Of a stretch of DNA of 64,000 bases, positions 21,611 through 32,539 are shown in pieces. This DNA is from Heligmosomoides polygyrus polygyrus (taxonomy: Eukaryota > Nematoda > Chromadorea > Rhabditida > Heligmosomidae): contig OX377202.1 in the NCBI GenBank assembly GCA_947396885.1, positions 26,449,934 to 26,513,933 of the forward strand, in the 5' to 3' direction. A program made the position numbers and the translations under genes. Each line of letters begins with the position of its first letter. Within the stretch, counting starts at the first letter, position 1. The notes beneath the pieces were generated by a model. It saw only the letters and a list, made by a program, of their open reading frames with translations. It had not been told where the DNA came from and searched no databases.

Positions 21611-23200
21611 TCATTTTTACTCAGCTATCCAGATGCCAGTAGAGAAACGGCGTGTGCGCATCGTTTTGGGGGTTTTCTGGCTCTAATAGTTTTATTTCCT
21701 TCTGCCAGCACTTGATGATTCATTACCGATGTCCCAACTGCTGTTAGCAGTTCACCCGCTTTCTTCGGATCGTCGCCTTTTTAGGACCTTTGCTTGGCAA
21801 CTGCTGGAATGTCAGATTTCTAGTTCGTACCGGTCCACTAGAGCCGGTCAACCGGCAGTGTTTGCAATGTTCCAAGAACTGCGTCCTTCATTAAAGCCGG
21901 GACGGGTTGAGGATGAACGGGCACTGCGACAGACAGCAAGCATCGAATTCTCGCTGGCAGTTAAGCCTAATTGACGTGCTGTGTTGGAGCGCATGCGGAT
22001 AGGGCTCTAACCGATTGACTGCCATTCAGGTGGTGTTGTTTAGCCACTGAATCCTGTTTGACCAATGAACTTGCTGGGTTAGGTACTCATAAGGTTTTTG
22101 CGATTGGTTTGTAAGTTCAAATTTCCCAGATTGGGCCTTTCATAGTGTGCATGTGCGCCACGAGAGCCGTATCATGTACTAGTATTCAGAATACATGTCG
22201 CGTTCCTCACATTTAACTTCTGCCTCCACAGACTAATCCTAGACGACTTTTCCCATCCAGAGTAGTATCTTGTATATGTATTTTTAGTGGTCTACATTCA
22301 TGGAGGACAAATGATAAAGCTCAGGTAGCCATGCTCCTTGTGGGATGCTTCAGGAATTCTCTTCTTACACTTGCTCTACGAGATATCACCGGTGGTACTT
22401 GACCTATACAATGACTACGATGTCCAGCCAATGCACAAGTTAGTCATCATTCCCGCACAAGTTTGGCAGCGTGAGATGAAGAGAGTCGCTGGAGGAGTCA
22501 CTTCCAAATGCGCTGCACGAAAGAAATCGAGACGATGCTTTCTCGATTTGAATCACGCGCAGAAGTACGTCGATTTTCCTCGGGGTGAAGCCTGTGGTGT
22601 AAGGAAGGGTCCGTGTTTTGCTGCTACTACTAACAAGCTGATTGTGAGAAATGTGCCTTATTCGTAACCTGCAAAGGAGGGGTTTCACAGCTACTAAGCG
22701 TTTAATGTCATCGAGTCATCTTTGGACACTGGGTCCAGTCTCTAAACCTTCTACTACAACCCATGAAAAGTAAACTATAAGACTTACGTGATCTCTTCTT
22801 TCCTTCAATAAGTTGTGTAATTTTTTCTTTTGTTTCTTTCGTATTCTTGTGTTTTTGATTTCGTATTTGGAGCAAGTATTCATTGAAAATTTTTAGCTGA
22901 AGAGAAGTTCATATGTTGCTTTCATTTACGCTGCTGGCTAGATCAACCACGAACATGATTGCAATGGTGTTTGCCGGTGCGGCCTGTGTCCGACTCGAGT
23001 TCGATTTCCGGCTCCCTCTCTTTCGTTTTCCTTTCTCTGAATTGCTATCTACTTTGCTTTAAAAAATCAAGTTATTTATGACATATTTTCCAATCAGTAA
23101 CTTATTTGCACATGTAGAATGCTCCATCGATCTGAAGAGGTAGGTAAAAAAAAATTACAGCTTCGACAAATTCGTGACGGTCAACCGCACTTTATTGAGG
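21611..23200. other. Anonymous sequence
   Basis: A plus-strand frame at 22338-22667 (109 codons) is the longest, with no recognised domain or credible splice sites. A GAGTTCGATTTCC string near 23000 resembles a tRNA B box, without a supporting tRNA fold. No supported gene. Confidence 0.35.
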
Positions 23201-23211
23201 CCTTGTTTGGA

Positions 23212-23262
23212 AATACCTCAATCGATAGGATTCAGTTCAAAAATCCTATCGATTGAGGTATT
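23212..23262. other. Perfect 21-bp hairpin
   Basis: The arm AATACCTCAATCGATAGGATT (given here in two parts: AATACCTCAATC then GATAGGATT) is mirrored exactly after a 9-nt loop. It is too short for a typical miRNA precursor. It may be a minimal inverted-repeat remnant. Confidence 0.5.
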
Positions 23263-24980
23263 AAAAATAGCTGCGTTTCGTTCATTAAGATTCTGACCCT
23301 CATGACACGAGGATTTTCAGAATTTCTATGAACGTTTTGAGTGTGCTGGCCATTTCCAAGGAATGATAAGAAATCGAAGAATTGAAAAAGCACTGAAACC
23401 TACTTAGCAACTAGAAACCTATCTCCGTTGGATTGCTTTCACAACCAGGTATGTACATTGCGATTTGTCTTAGAGACTTCTGGTGTCCATTCCGGTCAAG
23501 CATTTGTCAGGAGAATTCTAGCCACTGCACCAGGTGGACAGATGAAAATGGTGATGAACCAGAACCTTGTCTTCCCACGTGTAGAGTGCATAGCGGGGAA
23601 TCGCTACATTTCCCTATGCATGTTGAAAATATGTAGGTGTTAACAGTTTGGCAACGAGTCAAACACTTCAAAACTTATTCCGACGGGGCACTTCCAGCAG
23701 ATGCTCTGCTTACTCGTCAGCCGGTTATCCTGGTTCAGCTGTCACGTGTAACACGCAGAAGTAGAGTGGTGCTTCGCTCGTGTTTTCTATCACAACAACG
23801 GGTTATACCTTTATTTAACATCACCCGCAACCATAAACAAATGTGCCGCGGTGTAGGTTAACTGAGACCTTCATACGAAGCAGTTGGAATCCAAAGTAAT
23901 CCTGACTACCTCAGGAATCTGACGACTTGCTCATGGGCCTCCTAAAAACTCGTCGGATTATGTATAGAACATCTTCATTACGTGAAGTCATGTAACTTCA
24001 GAGCTAGGAAACAACGTTGGTCATAAGATACAGATAAGATGTATACATACTTCCGGCTACAGAGTGGCGGTCCATCGAGAAACAGGCTCAACAGTTGTGA
24101 GGAAAATATGCACGTGAACCTTCTGCGAATCTTACTGTTAAACACCCTATGAGTTTTGGAACTCCAAGCAGCAATGAAAACAAAGCGAATCACGAAGCCG
24201 ACTTTCGGGATTTCATCGACGGTTGACGTATACTGGTGGGGCACATTATCGAGAAATATGTCGGATGTTTGTTCATTTTAGTCTAATCTCATAAAGTTGA
24301 CTTTGCATAGAAGCTCAGATAGATGTGGGCGTTAACCCGTTTCGTTTCGAGTTGTGCCAAGCATTCTCCACCGTCTCAGAGAATGACTTTACGTAACACG
24401 ACTGTATGTGACTCGATTGTATGCATGGCATACACATCGTCCTGGCTTATGTTCGTCAATTGACGAGTAGATAAGTATTTAATATTCCCAGAAACGCCTG
24501 ATGCTCATTCCTGTGACCACTCTGGCAGAAGGCTTGCTTGGTGTCGGAATCGAACGAATCGGACCTAAAATGAGTTCCGTGTGCGAGCAGAAACCGCTGC
24601 TTCCTGGCAACTACACCGTCATACGCTTCCAACGCTGACAAATTTCAGTTTACATACAGGAACTGGAGAGCATCCCAGGAAAACATTGGGCGGAGTAGAC
24701 GCGAAGGAGCTCTGAAGGCGCGGTGATTAATCAGAGTTGTGAATTATTCCACAGTTCCAGAGAGTGAATCGTATTTTCAGCCAGCCTTCAGTTCAAATCA
24801 CAACATCGTCAGTCGCCAGCACCTCCTCAAATCCCATTCACATTATGTGATGGTGAAGTGAGATTTGATCCATGACATCAGTTTTGCGTGGATTTCCACG
24901 TGTACATAGTTAAGTCTTACTATCTGGCATTGACCATCTTTAGTTAATAATAAAAAATCACCTGTATCACCTGTTGTCCC
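23263..24980. other. Anonymous sequence
   Basis: No gene, RNA or repeat recognised; the open frames are short and mutually overlapping. Confidence 0.35.
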
Positions 24981-24984
24981 GTTG

Positions 24985-25240
24985 ATCATCGACTTGCTCG
25001 AGCGGGCGCCAGCAGCGTCTCCATTCGTAACTGTCGCGTGCCAGAGCGGTCCAATGGATCCTCCTCGCTCGAGGGACACGAAGAGCGTCATATCGGTCGT
25101 TCAGGGCTTTCACGAAGAAGTCCGACCAACGCATTGGTGGGCGTTCCGGTGATCTCTTGACATCCCGCGGAATCCAGTCGGTAACGGCTCTCGTCCAGCG
25201 GGTGTCTGCGAAGCGCATTACGTGGCCGGCCCACCTAATT
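24985..25240 (-). pseudogene. RTE-type LINE 3' fragment, uninterrupted C-terminal tail
   Basis: The minus strand reads [18 protein letters not shown], then [26 protein letters not shown] and [13 protein letters not shown] before a stop. This is the conserved C-terminal region of RTE-type LINEs, in one frame. It is 5'-truncated at KIRW and followed by a short repeated ACAGGTGAT tail, as for typical truncated LINE insertions. Relatives lie at 15600-16060 and 32260-32530. Confidence 0.75.
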
Positions 25241-25249
25241 TTCGAAATA

Positions 25250-26030
25250 AAAATAATAATTATTAATTTGTTTATTTTGAGGAGTTGACCAGACTTGTTT
25301 ATTACCTACTAGTCGGAGATGATCATAGTCGTGTATTGGATACGTAAGATAACATGAAGAAATGTCAGCTCACATAAACGTACAGCGAATATAACGACAG
25401 CAAATAAAACATAAGTAGCACAACTTCAACTTCTTGCGAACCATCATGGAGTTAGGCGATCTCATAGACAAGTTGATAACATTCTCAATCTCACACAGCA
25501 ATAAATTCAACTCGTTGAATTTTCTCTAAGTGAGGAAGTTCGATCTCGCCTGTGATTTTGGAGTGGGAAGGTAAGGCCTAAGGTTCGTGCTCCTATGCAC
25601 AATCAGAAGTGAAAAAAATGGCTCGCATTCAATCGATGTTCCTATTTGTAACAATTTTAAACACCATTGACACTTCGGCTACATATTATTTTTACATAGT
25701 AGATTAAACACGGAAGTGTGTACCGTCCTCTCCAATGGGTCCAACACATATTTTGCACACGGAAGTCTAAAGGAATAATTTATTTTAAGCTGCTTGAATG
25801 AGTTGTATATGAGGTCACTCAGCTTTCTAACGTTTGCTCTATAGAATAAATACATTCCTAGATTACAAGAAATATGGAAATCTAAATCGCTGGCGTTTCG
25901 CTTCAAAAATCTTTAAATCCAATCTGCGTCAATTGAATCGTTCGCATTGTGCAAGTACTGAAGACTTCTGTCTCAATGGTTTTCACCCGGCATCTGGTTC
26001 CAATCGACACATTATATCCAATAAACAAAC
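25250..26030. other. Anonymous AT-rich sequence
   Basis: No supported gene or repeat. Confidence 0.35.
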
Positions 26031-26035
26031 ATAAC

Positions 26036-26322
26036 AGATAAGGACGGCGTTATTTAATCCCTTTTGGGATGCGCCACGCATTCTATTTCTACGAGATGTC
26101 GTGGAGGCGATTTGAATGCGTATTTGGCCATACAATGACTTGTGGTGGCCAGCCGACGAACAAGTCAGCGCTTCATCCTTCTCAGACACTCTGGTGCCAA
26201 TTCACGGACCCCGGAAGGATGGAAGGCTTGGTTGGCCTGTGCGGGAAATCTGAACCAGGAACCTGGTATCGGGTGCAGGTGACAGTTGGCGCCTCCTCTG
26301 ACTGCGCTACACGCGCCCTATA
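26036..26322 (-). mobile_element. SINE-A copy 3
   Basis: A well-preserved minus-strand copy. The tail end AAGGACGGCGTTATTTAATC is at the left, then CGCATTCTATTTCTACGAGA (an uninterrupted version of the site split at 10.3 kb), the body and the tRNA-like head CTCTGACTGCGCTACACGCG at the right. Confidence 0.78.
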
Positions 26323-26331
26323 AACAAGAAG

Positions 26332-26533
26332 GTATATGTCGCGTAGGTGAGCAGCATTGGTAGGTGGGAACGTCTAAACCAATCAGACCGCATGGAATGG
26401 ACATGCCATTCAGAGAGGGCGTGTACAGTTGGTACCCTGATGGGCTGGCATGTGTTCGGCCTGTGCTCTGTTTGGTTACTATTGGCTGGCACGCTCCCAC
26501 CTATCAATGCTGCTCACTTGCGCGACATGTATT
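26332..26533. repeat. Palindromic MITE-like element
   Basis: The left arm 26332-26373 (starts GTATATGTCGCGTAGGTGAG) and right arm 26491-26533 (ends GCTCACTTGCGCGACATGTA) are about 42-bp inverted repeats with few mismatches. It immediately follows SINE-A copy 3. No target duplication is obvious. Confidence 0.7.
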
Positions 26534-26539
26534 AACACC

Positions 26540-27545
26540 AACATGAATAAATATCCACAAACTTGATAGTCTACAAATAGCGCTCTTCAAAGTTGAGGCG
26601 TTCCCTGAAATTGATGGCACTGAATTTAGAGAGTCCTTTAAGAAATTAGATCACTGCGATTATCAAGGACTAGCTAGTTCAAAAATTTACATGGCATCCA
26701 TTGTGTACTACCCAACAAGCCTAAAATTGAGTAGAATCTTCTTGTTTTCAAAACATTTGGAGCAAATATCCTTTGGGCATAATTATCTCGAGCAAAGAAG
26801 GGCGACTACTGCGTCGAGTAGAATGTTGGTCACCGAACTAAAAAATTTTAACATTCACTGGGAGCTCTTCCTAATCAGGAAGATGACCCAGTGCGGGTAT
26901 CCGATATCGGCTTCATTTTTCACAACATCCAATTTGAAGAGCACATGCAAAAAGCGGAGGTTAACGCGTTAATTGGAGGCTTTTTCCGCCCACAGACCAA
27001 AATCTTTTCAAGGAACGGACTCCAATCTTTGCCCGTTGTTTTTAAGCTTACGTAAAACAGGTGTCTGGCGGGTTTCGCTTGGTAAAATCCCTATATGAGA
27101 ACGAAGCCTTTCTATGATTAATTTAGGAACATCAACTGACTGCAGTAAAGTGACTGCCTCTTCCAACGTTATGATTCAAATTTCTGCATATTCTCCTTTG
27201 TGCGTGAAAGTATTTTCGAGCCGACCCAAGGTCGATGAGATTTCGATCAATCAGAGATACAGCAATTCTGCATTCTCTCAACATTTTCCATGGGAGGATT
27301 TTTATTTAAGCTTGTTAGTTTCTACTTTCTTAGCACTTTATTCAATTTCAATACTTCTTCCTACATGTTTTATTTTTACTTTTCCATCGTTTCTTCGCAT
27401 GACTGTCCTTTGTTTTTTGTTTTTGAATATATTAAACTCTTTGAAACTCACTCGTCACTCGTTCACTAATTTCTCGTGAAGGTAGCCTGCGATAGACGGA
27501 CGATACCGTCGCTCGACTTCTGGAAAACATCATCTAGGCATTCCA
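26540..27545. other. Anonymous sequence upstream of the membrane-protein gene
   Basis: No exon or repeat is supported. Any promoter of the 27.55-kb gene would lie here, but no core element is identifiable; nematode trans-spliced genes often hide their true transcription start. Confidence 0.35.
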
Positions 27546-27549
27546 GAAC
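27540..27549 (+). promoter_or_regulatory. Candidate trans-splice acceptor before ATG
   Basis: ATTCCAG ends at 27546, three bases before ATG 27550. A 3' splice signal this close to the start codon is typical of SL1 trans-spliced nematode mRNAs. The polypyrimidine character is modest, so this is suggestive only. Confidence 0.45.
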
Positions 27550-28541
27550 ATGGACACCTCGCCGGAGATGTTCCTCATTGTGCTCGCCATCGCCATGTGC
27601 AGCATCCTGTTCTGCTTCACTATCGGTGTGATTGTGATCTTCCGATGCTGCGAAATCAAAGAGGTTCAACTGCACAACATACCGTCGGCAATGCTTGAGG
27701 TACTAAAAGATCTTTTACATGGGTTATTTTCAGTGGTATAAAAGCACTTTATCATAGCAATAATGTAGGCTTTTCAATCGTTTAATTTTAGCTTATGCTC
27801 GCTTTTAAACGCTTGATTATTTTCCGGTTTTATAGCACACCCTTTTCTGGTGTTGTGACGCACCCATCTTGCCACGCGTATGAGTTTGATGGAACCCAAC
27901 TTAAGGCCTCCGCACACTTTTGCGGCAACGCGGCACGCCGGAGGCAGCAAAACTGCCTCGGAAGAGGCAAAACTGCCGCGTAGGCGGCACTCACGCTCGG
28001 TTCGCCACTCCATCGCCAACGCGGTTTCATCATCATGAATAGTTTCCCTTCTGGATCCCCCCACGATCAGCTAGGCCCATACAGAACTCTGTCGGCAACA
28101 AAGCGGCTGCAGAGGCAATAATGCCTTGAATGTTTATTGCCGCTACTGCGTGGGGGGGGGGGGGGAGGCAGCTGCTGCCGCTTTGGCGGCACATCAGCGG
28201 CAAACTCTGCTTCTCTGTCCTATGCTTGAAGATAGGGCTGCCGCGTTGCCGCAAAAGTTTGCGAACGCCTTTAAAGCTGCAGCAGCACCGTCACGAGCTT
28301 AAGCTAAACTAAGAAAATAAAAACAGAATGAAAGAAAACTTGAAAATTGTTTCTTTGCACACTCTTAGTTCTGTTTGTTGAAATGCAGACATTTCAGAGG
28401 ACTCGGAACTCGATAAACTGGGCACGCAACTCGATATTCGGTCACCAGCAGGAGGAATGCGAGGACGTGGTCGAGGACAATCAACAGTTCCTCACACCGC
28501 AACGAGCACTCCTCAAACCCTCATCGCCGACAGCTGTCTAG
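27550..28541 (+). CDS. Small single-pass membrane protein, two exons (27550-27699, 28389-28541)
   Basis: Exon 1 (50 codons) begins MDTSPEM and is dominated by a hydrophobic segment, about residues 7-32 (FLIVLAIAMCSILFCFTIGV then IVIF), followed by RCCEIKEVQ. It ends at GAG before GTACTA (donor). Exon 2 starts after AAATGCAG and reads TFQRTRN, then EECEDVVEDNQQFL and a stop TAG at 28539. Both junctions are phase 0, giving a 100-residue protein with a short N-terminus, one transmembrane helix and an acidic polar tail. Codon use in exon 1 is GC-ending rich, unlike its surroundings, which argues for real coding. The 689-nt intron is enlarged by a TTAA-flanked MITE. The family is not recognised. 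Additional exons cannot be excluded. Confidence 0.6.
27905..28270. mobile_element. TTAA-flanked MITE inside the intron
   Basis: A 366-bp element flanked by TTAA (27901-27904 and 28271-28274), the piggyBac-type target. The inverted ends share ACTTTTGCGGCAACGCGGCA, preceded by a divergent GGC-containing outer part. The GC-rich interior has further inverted pieces and a poly-G run (28152-28163). No ORF of transposase type. Confidence 0.72.
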
Positions 28542-29218
28542 CAGATGACTGTAGATGACTTCATAAGTGAATCACACCGCAAAGGTGTTGATAACCGTAC
28601 TTCAGAATCGGGGTTGGTGGGTGGATTGGTTCATTGAAGGACCTCATCTTTTGGTACATTCGTCGGACTCAAAAACCGAAGGGTGACCTATGGGATTAGC
28701 TTTTCTTGTCTAATCACTGAGGAAATCAGGGGCTGTCGGCCTCGCTACTGTTAGAAAAACGAAATTCACCTCCAAGTCTGGTTACGGTGCTATCGCTCAA
28801 GGGGCTGATATCTGCCGATGACTTACAGTTCTTCTGTCTTCTAAAGCGAAAACAAAGATCCAAAGCGGTGTTTCAATGAATCAAGCAAAAATCTCAGGCC
28901 ATTCAATGAACTGTCCACCTTCTCATGAAATGTCCCACATTTATATAAACTGACATTACAAATAGACACTGTGCAAAAATAAGCAACGAATTCCGAATTT
29001 CTTCAACTGAGATCCTGTTCTACGTTATGTATCTCCAGTGACTGATCTCGTACTGTTCACAGTTTTTTTTTGTGTTTGCTGTAAATGGATCTAAAGACTC
29101 CTTACGGGTAGAGCGAGCAAGGATGTGTTGTTTTGTTTGTGTTGCCGATAAATCTACGCCACAAATTTTGTTTCCCTCTGAAGCGAAAATAGCGTACCAC
29201 ACGGTGAGCTTGATGGGA
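28542..29218. other. Anonymous sequence after the membrane-protein gene
   Basis: Expected to contain the 3' UTR. I see no canonical AATAAA close to the stop codon. Nothing else recognised. Confidence 0.3.
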
Positions 29219-29226
29219 TATATAAT

Positions 29227-30356
29227 TAGGGATGTGCGGAAATTTTTTCGTGAAAAGCGGAACACGGAATACGGAACGGAAGTGCTTAAAAATGGGCGGA
29301 AACCGGAACACGAAACACGGAAGCGGAAATGACTCAAAACTCATTACTTCAGTTGATTTTTCATAAATAAATAAATAAATAAATATATATCCATGACGTT
29401 AGTAACAGCTATTCATGTTCCCGTTAAACGAAATTAGGAAGCGGGTCAAGCAGCATGCAACTCTTTTCCAGCAACATGTAACAACAAAAAATCCTTGTAT
29501 TCGTTCGTATCATTACTACGACGAATTTTCAAACATTATTAATGTAACTAATCGAAGTTTGTACAAAATTTCTCTGCAGATAGGAAAAAAGTATTTATAC
29601 CCTTGTATAAATTCAGTTCACGAATTGCCAGAGATCTCGCCACACAACACTTAACCGGTGCTATTGAACGTCCCGGATCAATCCTAATTGGGAGGGGCAG
29701 CGCTAAGGTTACATTTGCGTTCAGCATCGCACGACACGACAGCCATTCCTTGAGTTCGCATGGGTAACAGTGTGATTTGGCAGTAGCTGAAACTTTGGAA
29801 CAAACTCGGAGAATGTGGAGAGGCAAGGCACCGCATATCCTCCCCCCCCCCCCCCTCCGACCAGGATAGATCCAATGTCCCCTATGGGAAGCAATGTTAA
29901 GAACATAAGAGTGCATTGATCTAGAATTGGTGTTCCAGGCAAGACCTAAGATTATTAGGGAAAACGGTGAGCATGCTCCGGATAACAAATTTGATTCTTG
30001 ACTCAAATATTCATGAAAGGTTTTGTGGCCGTATACTATTCGGAAACACATTGTTTAACGAAAAGAAATAGGATATCAATTTGGTTATCGCACTGTTCCT
30101 ACATCAGGATGCACCACCGTTCTGAAAGGAACACAATCACAAAGAAGGCGACACATAGTTAATCCCTTTCTGCAGCCTTTCGTTTAGGTTTGAGAGGTGA
30201 ATGAAAGCAGTGCAAAACAATCAACGAGTGATGAGTCACCATTTCCGTTCCGTCTTCCGGCCCAAAAGAGAGCGGAACACGGAACGAAACGGAAGGGCTG
30301 AAAACGGCCGAAAACCAGAATTCGGAACACGGAAACGGAAATTCCGCACATCCCTG
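29227..30356. mobile_element. hAT-like element 3
   Basis: A 1,130-bp element: left end TAGGGATGTGCGGAAATT, right end AATTCCGCACATCCCTG, with the exact 8-bp duplication TATATAAT at 29219-29226 and 30357-30364. The terminal base pair is mismatched (T versus expected C). Iterated CGGAACA/CGGAAAC motifs lie inside both ends (29260-29330 and 30240-30350). A poly-C run lies at 29840-29854. No transposase frame is seen. Confidence 0.85.
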
Positions 30357-30733
30357 TATATAATGCATATAAGGATTCTAGAAGGGCTAAACTCCACTAA
30401 GAAGCCAATTTATGCAAGTGAGCCGATATTCTGGTGAAATGAAGTTCCCATTTCATCGAACCACGCGTTTGCCCGGGCTTCTAAAGCTTCAATCATCCAG
30501 GTAAATCCTCTGTGTGGGACTTCAGGAACTCATTAATCTACTTATCCAATGGCTTGGCTCCGCAATCCCACTCGTGCTCGGCTAGCTGAGGCGCAACGCT
30601 TCATTAAGTCTGAAGTCCGTGTGTGCTGGGATATACCCGATGATCAGGCAGATCAAACACCTCGATTGCAATTGAGCAAAGCCATTGTACAGCAAGTAAC
30701 TCCTCACTATTACAACGTTACAATATTTTATTA

Positions 30734-31644
30734 CAGGGCGTGCTAAAATTACGTGCGGACATCTTTGACCTCCTATTTTTCTTGAGCAAGCATGTGCTGT
30801 CTAGGTTTCGAGCACTGGTATGTTCAGCCAGATTTCAAATGCTAAATATCCAGTTGCAATATTGACCAGCTTCAAAATGGCACCTTCTCAACCCCTGAGG
30901 GTTCCCCTCATCGCAGTACACACCAGCGGAGCATCGGTGAGCAACATCTCCAAAATTTCTTCTCTCGAAGCAGAGCTGAACCGCAAAACAAACCGTGTGC
31001 TTGTCAAATCAGTAGCCGAAGCCATGAAGCGAGAAGGATCCAACGCTCGGACATCCGAAATAAGTCGTGTTTTGAGCTGCTAAAAACCTATGCGGGAAAG
31101 TCGCCGTTGATCTTTGTGAGAAAGGGAGAGAAGATGAACTCCAAAATCTCCTTAAGAGATGTTTTGGAAAAGACTTTGATCCCTGGAGCAGCACGATCTT
31201 CATGGGCAACCCGTTCACCTTACAGCAGGATTCGGCTTCTGCTCATGAATGGAAGATCGTGGAGAGTGGTGCCGCTCTAAGCCTCCTGTCATTATCAGCC
31301 AGAAGAATGGTCTCCGTATAGCCCGACCTCAACCCTGTGACTTCTCTATTTGTTCCTACATGGAGGCCGAGGGCTGCTTTAAAAAACATCACTCAGTACG
31401 CTAGCTGAAAGAAAGCTCTGAAAGCGTGGGAAGAATTGTCAATGAAATACGTGCGCGCCATGCTGGGTGCCTTCCATGTCGTCCGAAGGCCTGTGTTTCG
31501 TGCCAGAGGAAGTCGTTTCGGGATCTGATCACGTAAATATGTTTGTAAATCTGTTGGCTAAGGTGTGCTAGAAATTCATGTTCCAATTTTTTTGTGCGTT
31601 CTTATAACGGTGAATATTGGAAATGTAATTTCGAGACACCCTGG
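30734..31644 (+). pseudogene. Tc1/mariner-type transposase relic with terminal repeats
   Basis: The ends CAGGGCGTGCTAAAATTACG and GTAATTTCGAGACACCCTG are imperfect inverted repeats next to TA. Plus-strand translation through changing frames gives an N-terminal helix-turn-helix-like block (EAELNRKTNRVLVKSVAEAM) near 30990, PFTLQQDSASAHE near 31210 (second catalytic Asp), and ARPQPCDFSICSYMEAEGC near 31320-31380 (third acidic region, usually SPDLNPLDFSIW). Many frameshifts and about 0.9 kb length mean it is dead and internally shortened. Confidence 0.7.
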
Positions 31645-31649
31645 ATATT

Positions 31650-32255
31650 ACAATATTTTCTAGCACTGAAATTGGTAACCAGTCCTAGGTAGAGTGATAA
31701 GTGACAAAATTTCATCTGGAAGGAGCTATTCTACCGTTATTTTAGATCCATCCAACTTTACCTATCTGTAGAGGCGATGAACTCAATCGCTTCTTTCCTA
31801 CACAGCATCCGTGTCCATCCGCGGCGCCAACACCTCGTAGTAGTATTGGAGAACTGACTAATATGAGCTGAAACAGAAGTTCGAAGGCAAGGTTTATGAG
31901 AAATAGAAGGGTTTCTGGTGTGCTCATCTCACTAACAAGTGGGAATGTTGGAAGCGTAACGAACACCAACGAATCATCCAGCTACAGATCCAGAACCCAA
32001 CATGAATACCAACGACCTAGTGCTAGACTTGGAAAGGAGGAAGTAAGCATCTTAGGAACCTTTCAAAAAGCGTTAAAGGTTTGCCTAGCAAAGCGAAGAA
32101 CATCCACCTCCGCGCCTCCCCACCTATTCGACTCTACCGCCCTTCCTTCGCTGAAGTCAGAAAACTGGGATCTACGAAAGTAAGATGTACACTCGTCGAG
32201 CATGGTGCAACGAGAAATGGGAGAGGAGATGGAAAGGAGGATTAATGGATTTGAG
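31650..32255. other. Anonymous sequence
   Basis: No supported gene or repeat. Confidence 0.3.
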
Positions 32256-32259
32256 TTTC

Positions 32260-32530
32260 GAGCTTTGTTCGCGTTCCAATAGAAGAAGAAGCATTTTGGT
32301 GGACGCGCTCGAGATAGAGCAGTCATTGCATCATACTGGAGGAGCCAAAACAGACTGGTTTCCGCTAGAAGTCAGAAAAACACCAGCACACTCTGCAACA
32401 CTTCTGCTTGAATTCTTCGTGAAAACCCTCAACGAAAAGACACTGAGACATGACACGTTTTGTGTTGACTGGATACAAGGATCATTGTCGCACCAGCTAG
32501 GAAGGAATGGAGAATTTGGTGGCGCTTTTA
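32260..32530 (+). pseudogene. RTE-type LINE 3' relic
   Basis: Plus-strand frame reads WFPLEVRKTP, LEFFVKTLNEK and FCVDWIQGSLSHQ. These parallel [20 protein letters not shown] and RIHWTALAR of the tail at 24985-25240 in the same order. Divergent and short, probably an old 5'-truncated insertion. Confidence 0.5.
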
Positions 32531-32539
32531 AAAGTTTAA

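Noticed and set aside
22965..23020. tRNA gene suggested by GAGTTCGATTTCC
   Set aside because: Only a B-box-like string; no acceptor pairing or A box at the right distance.
29548..30051. 167-codon minus frame in hAT-like element 3 as transposase
   Set aside because: No hAT motif; includes translation of a poly-C run as polyglycine.
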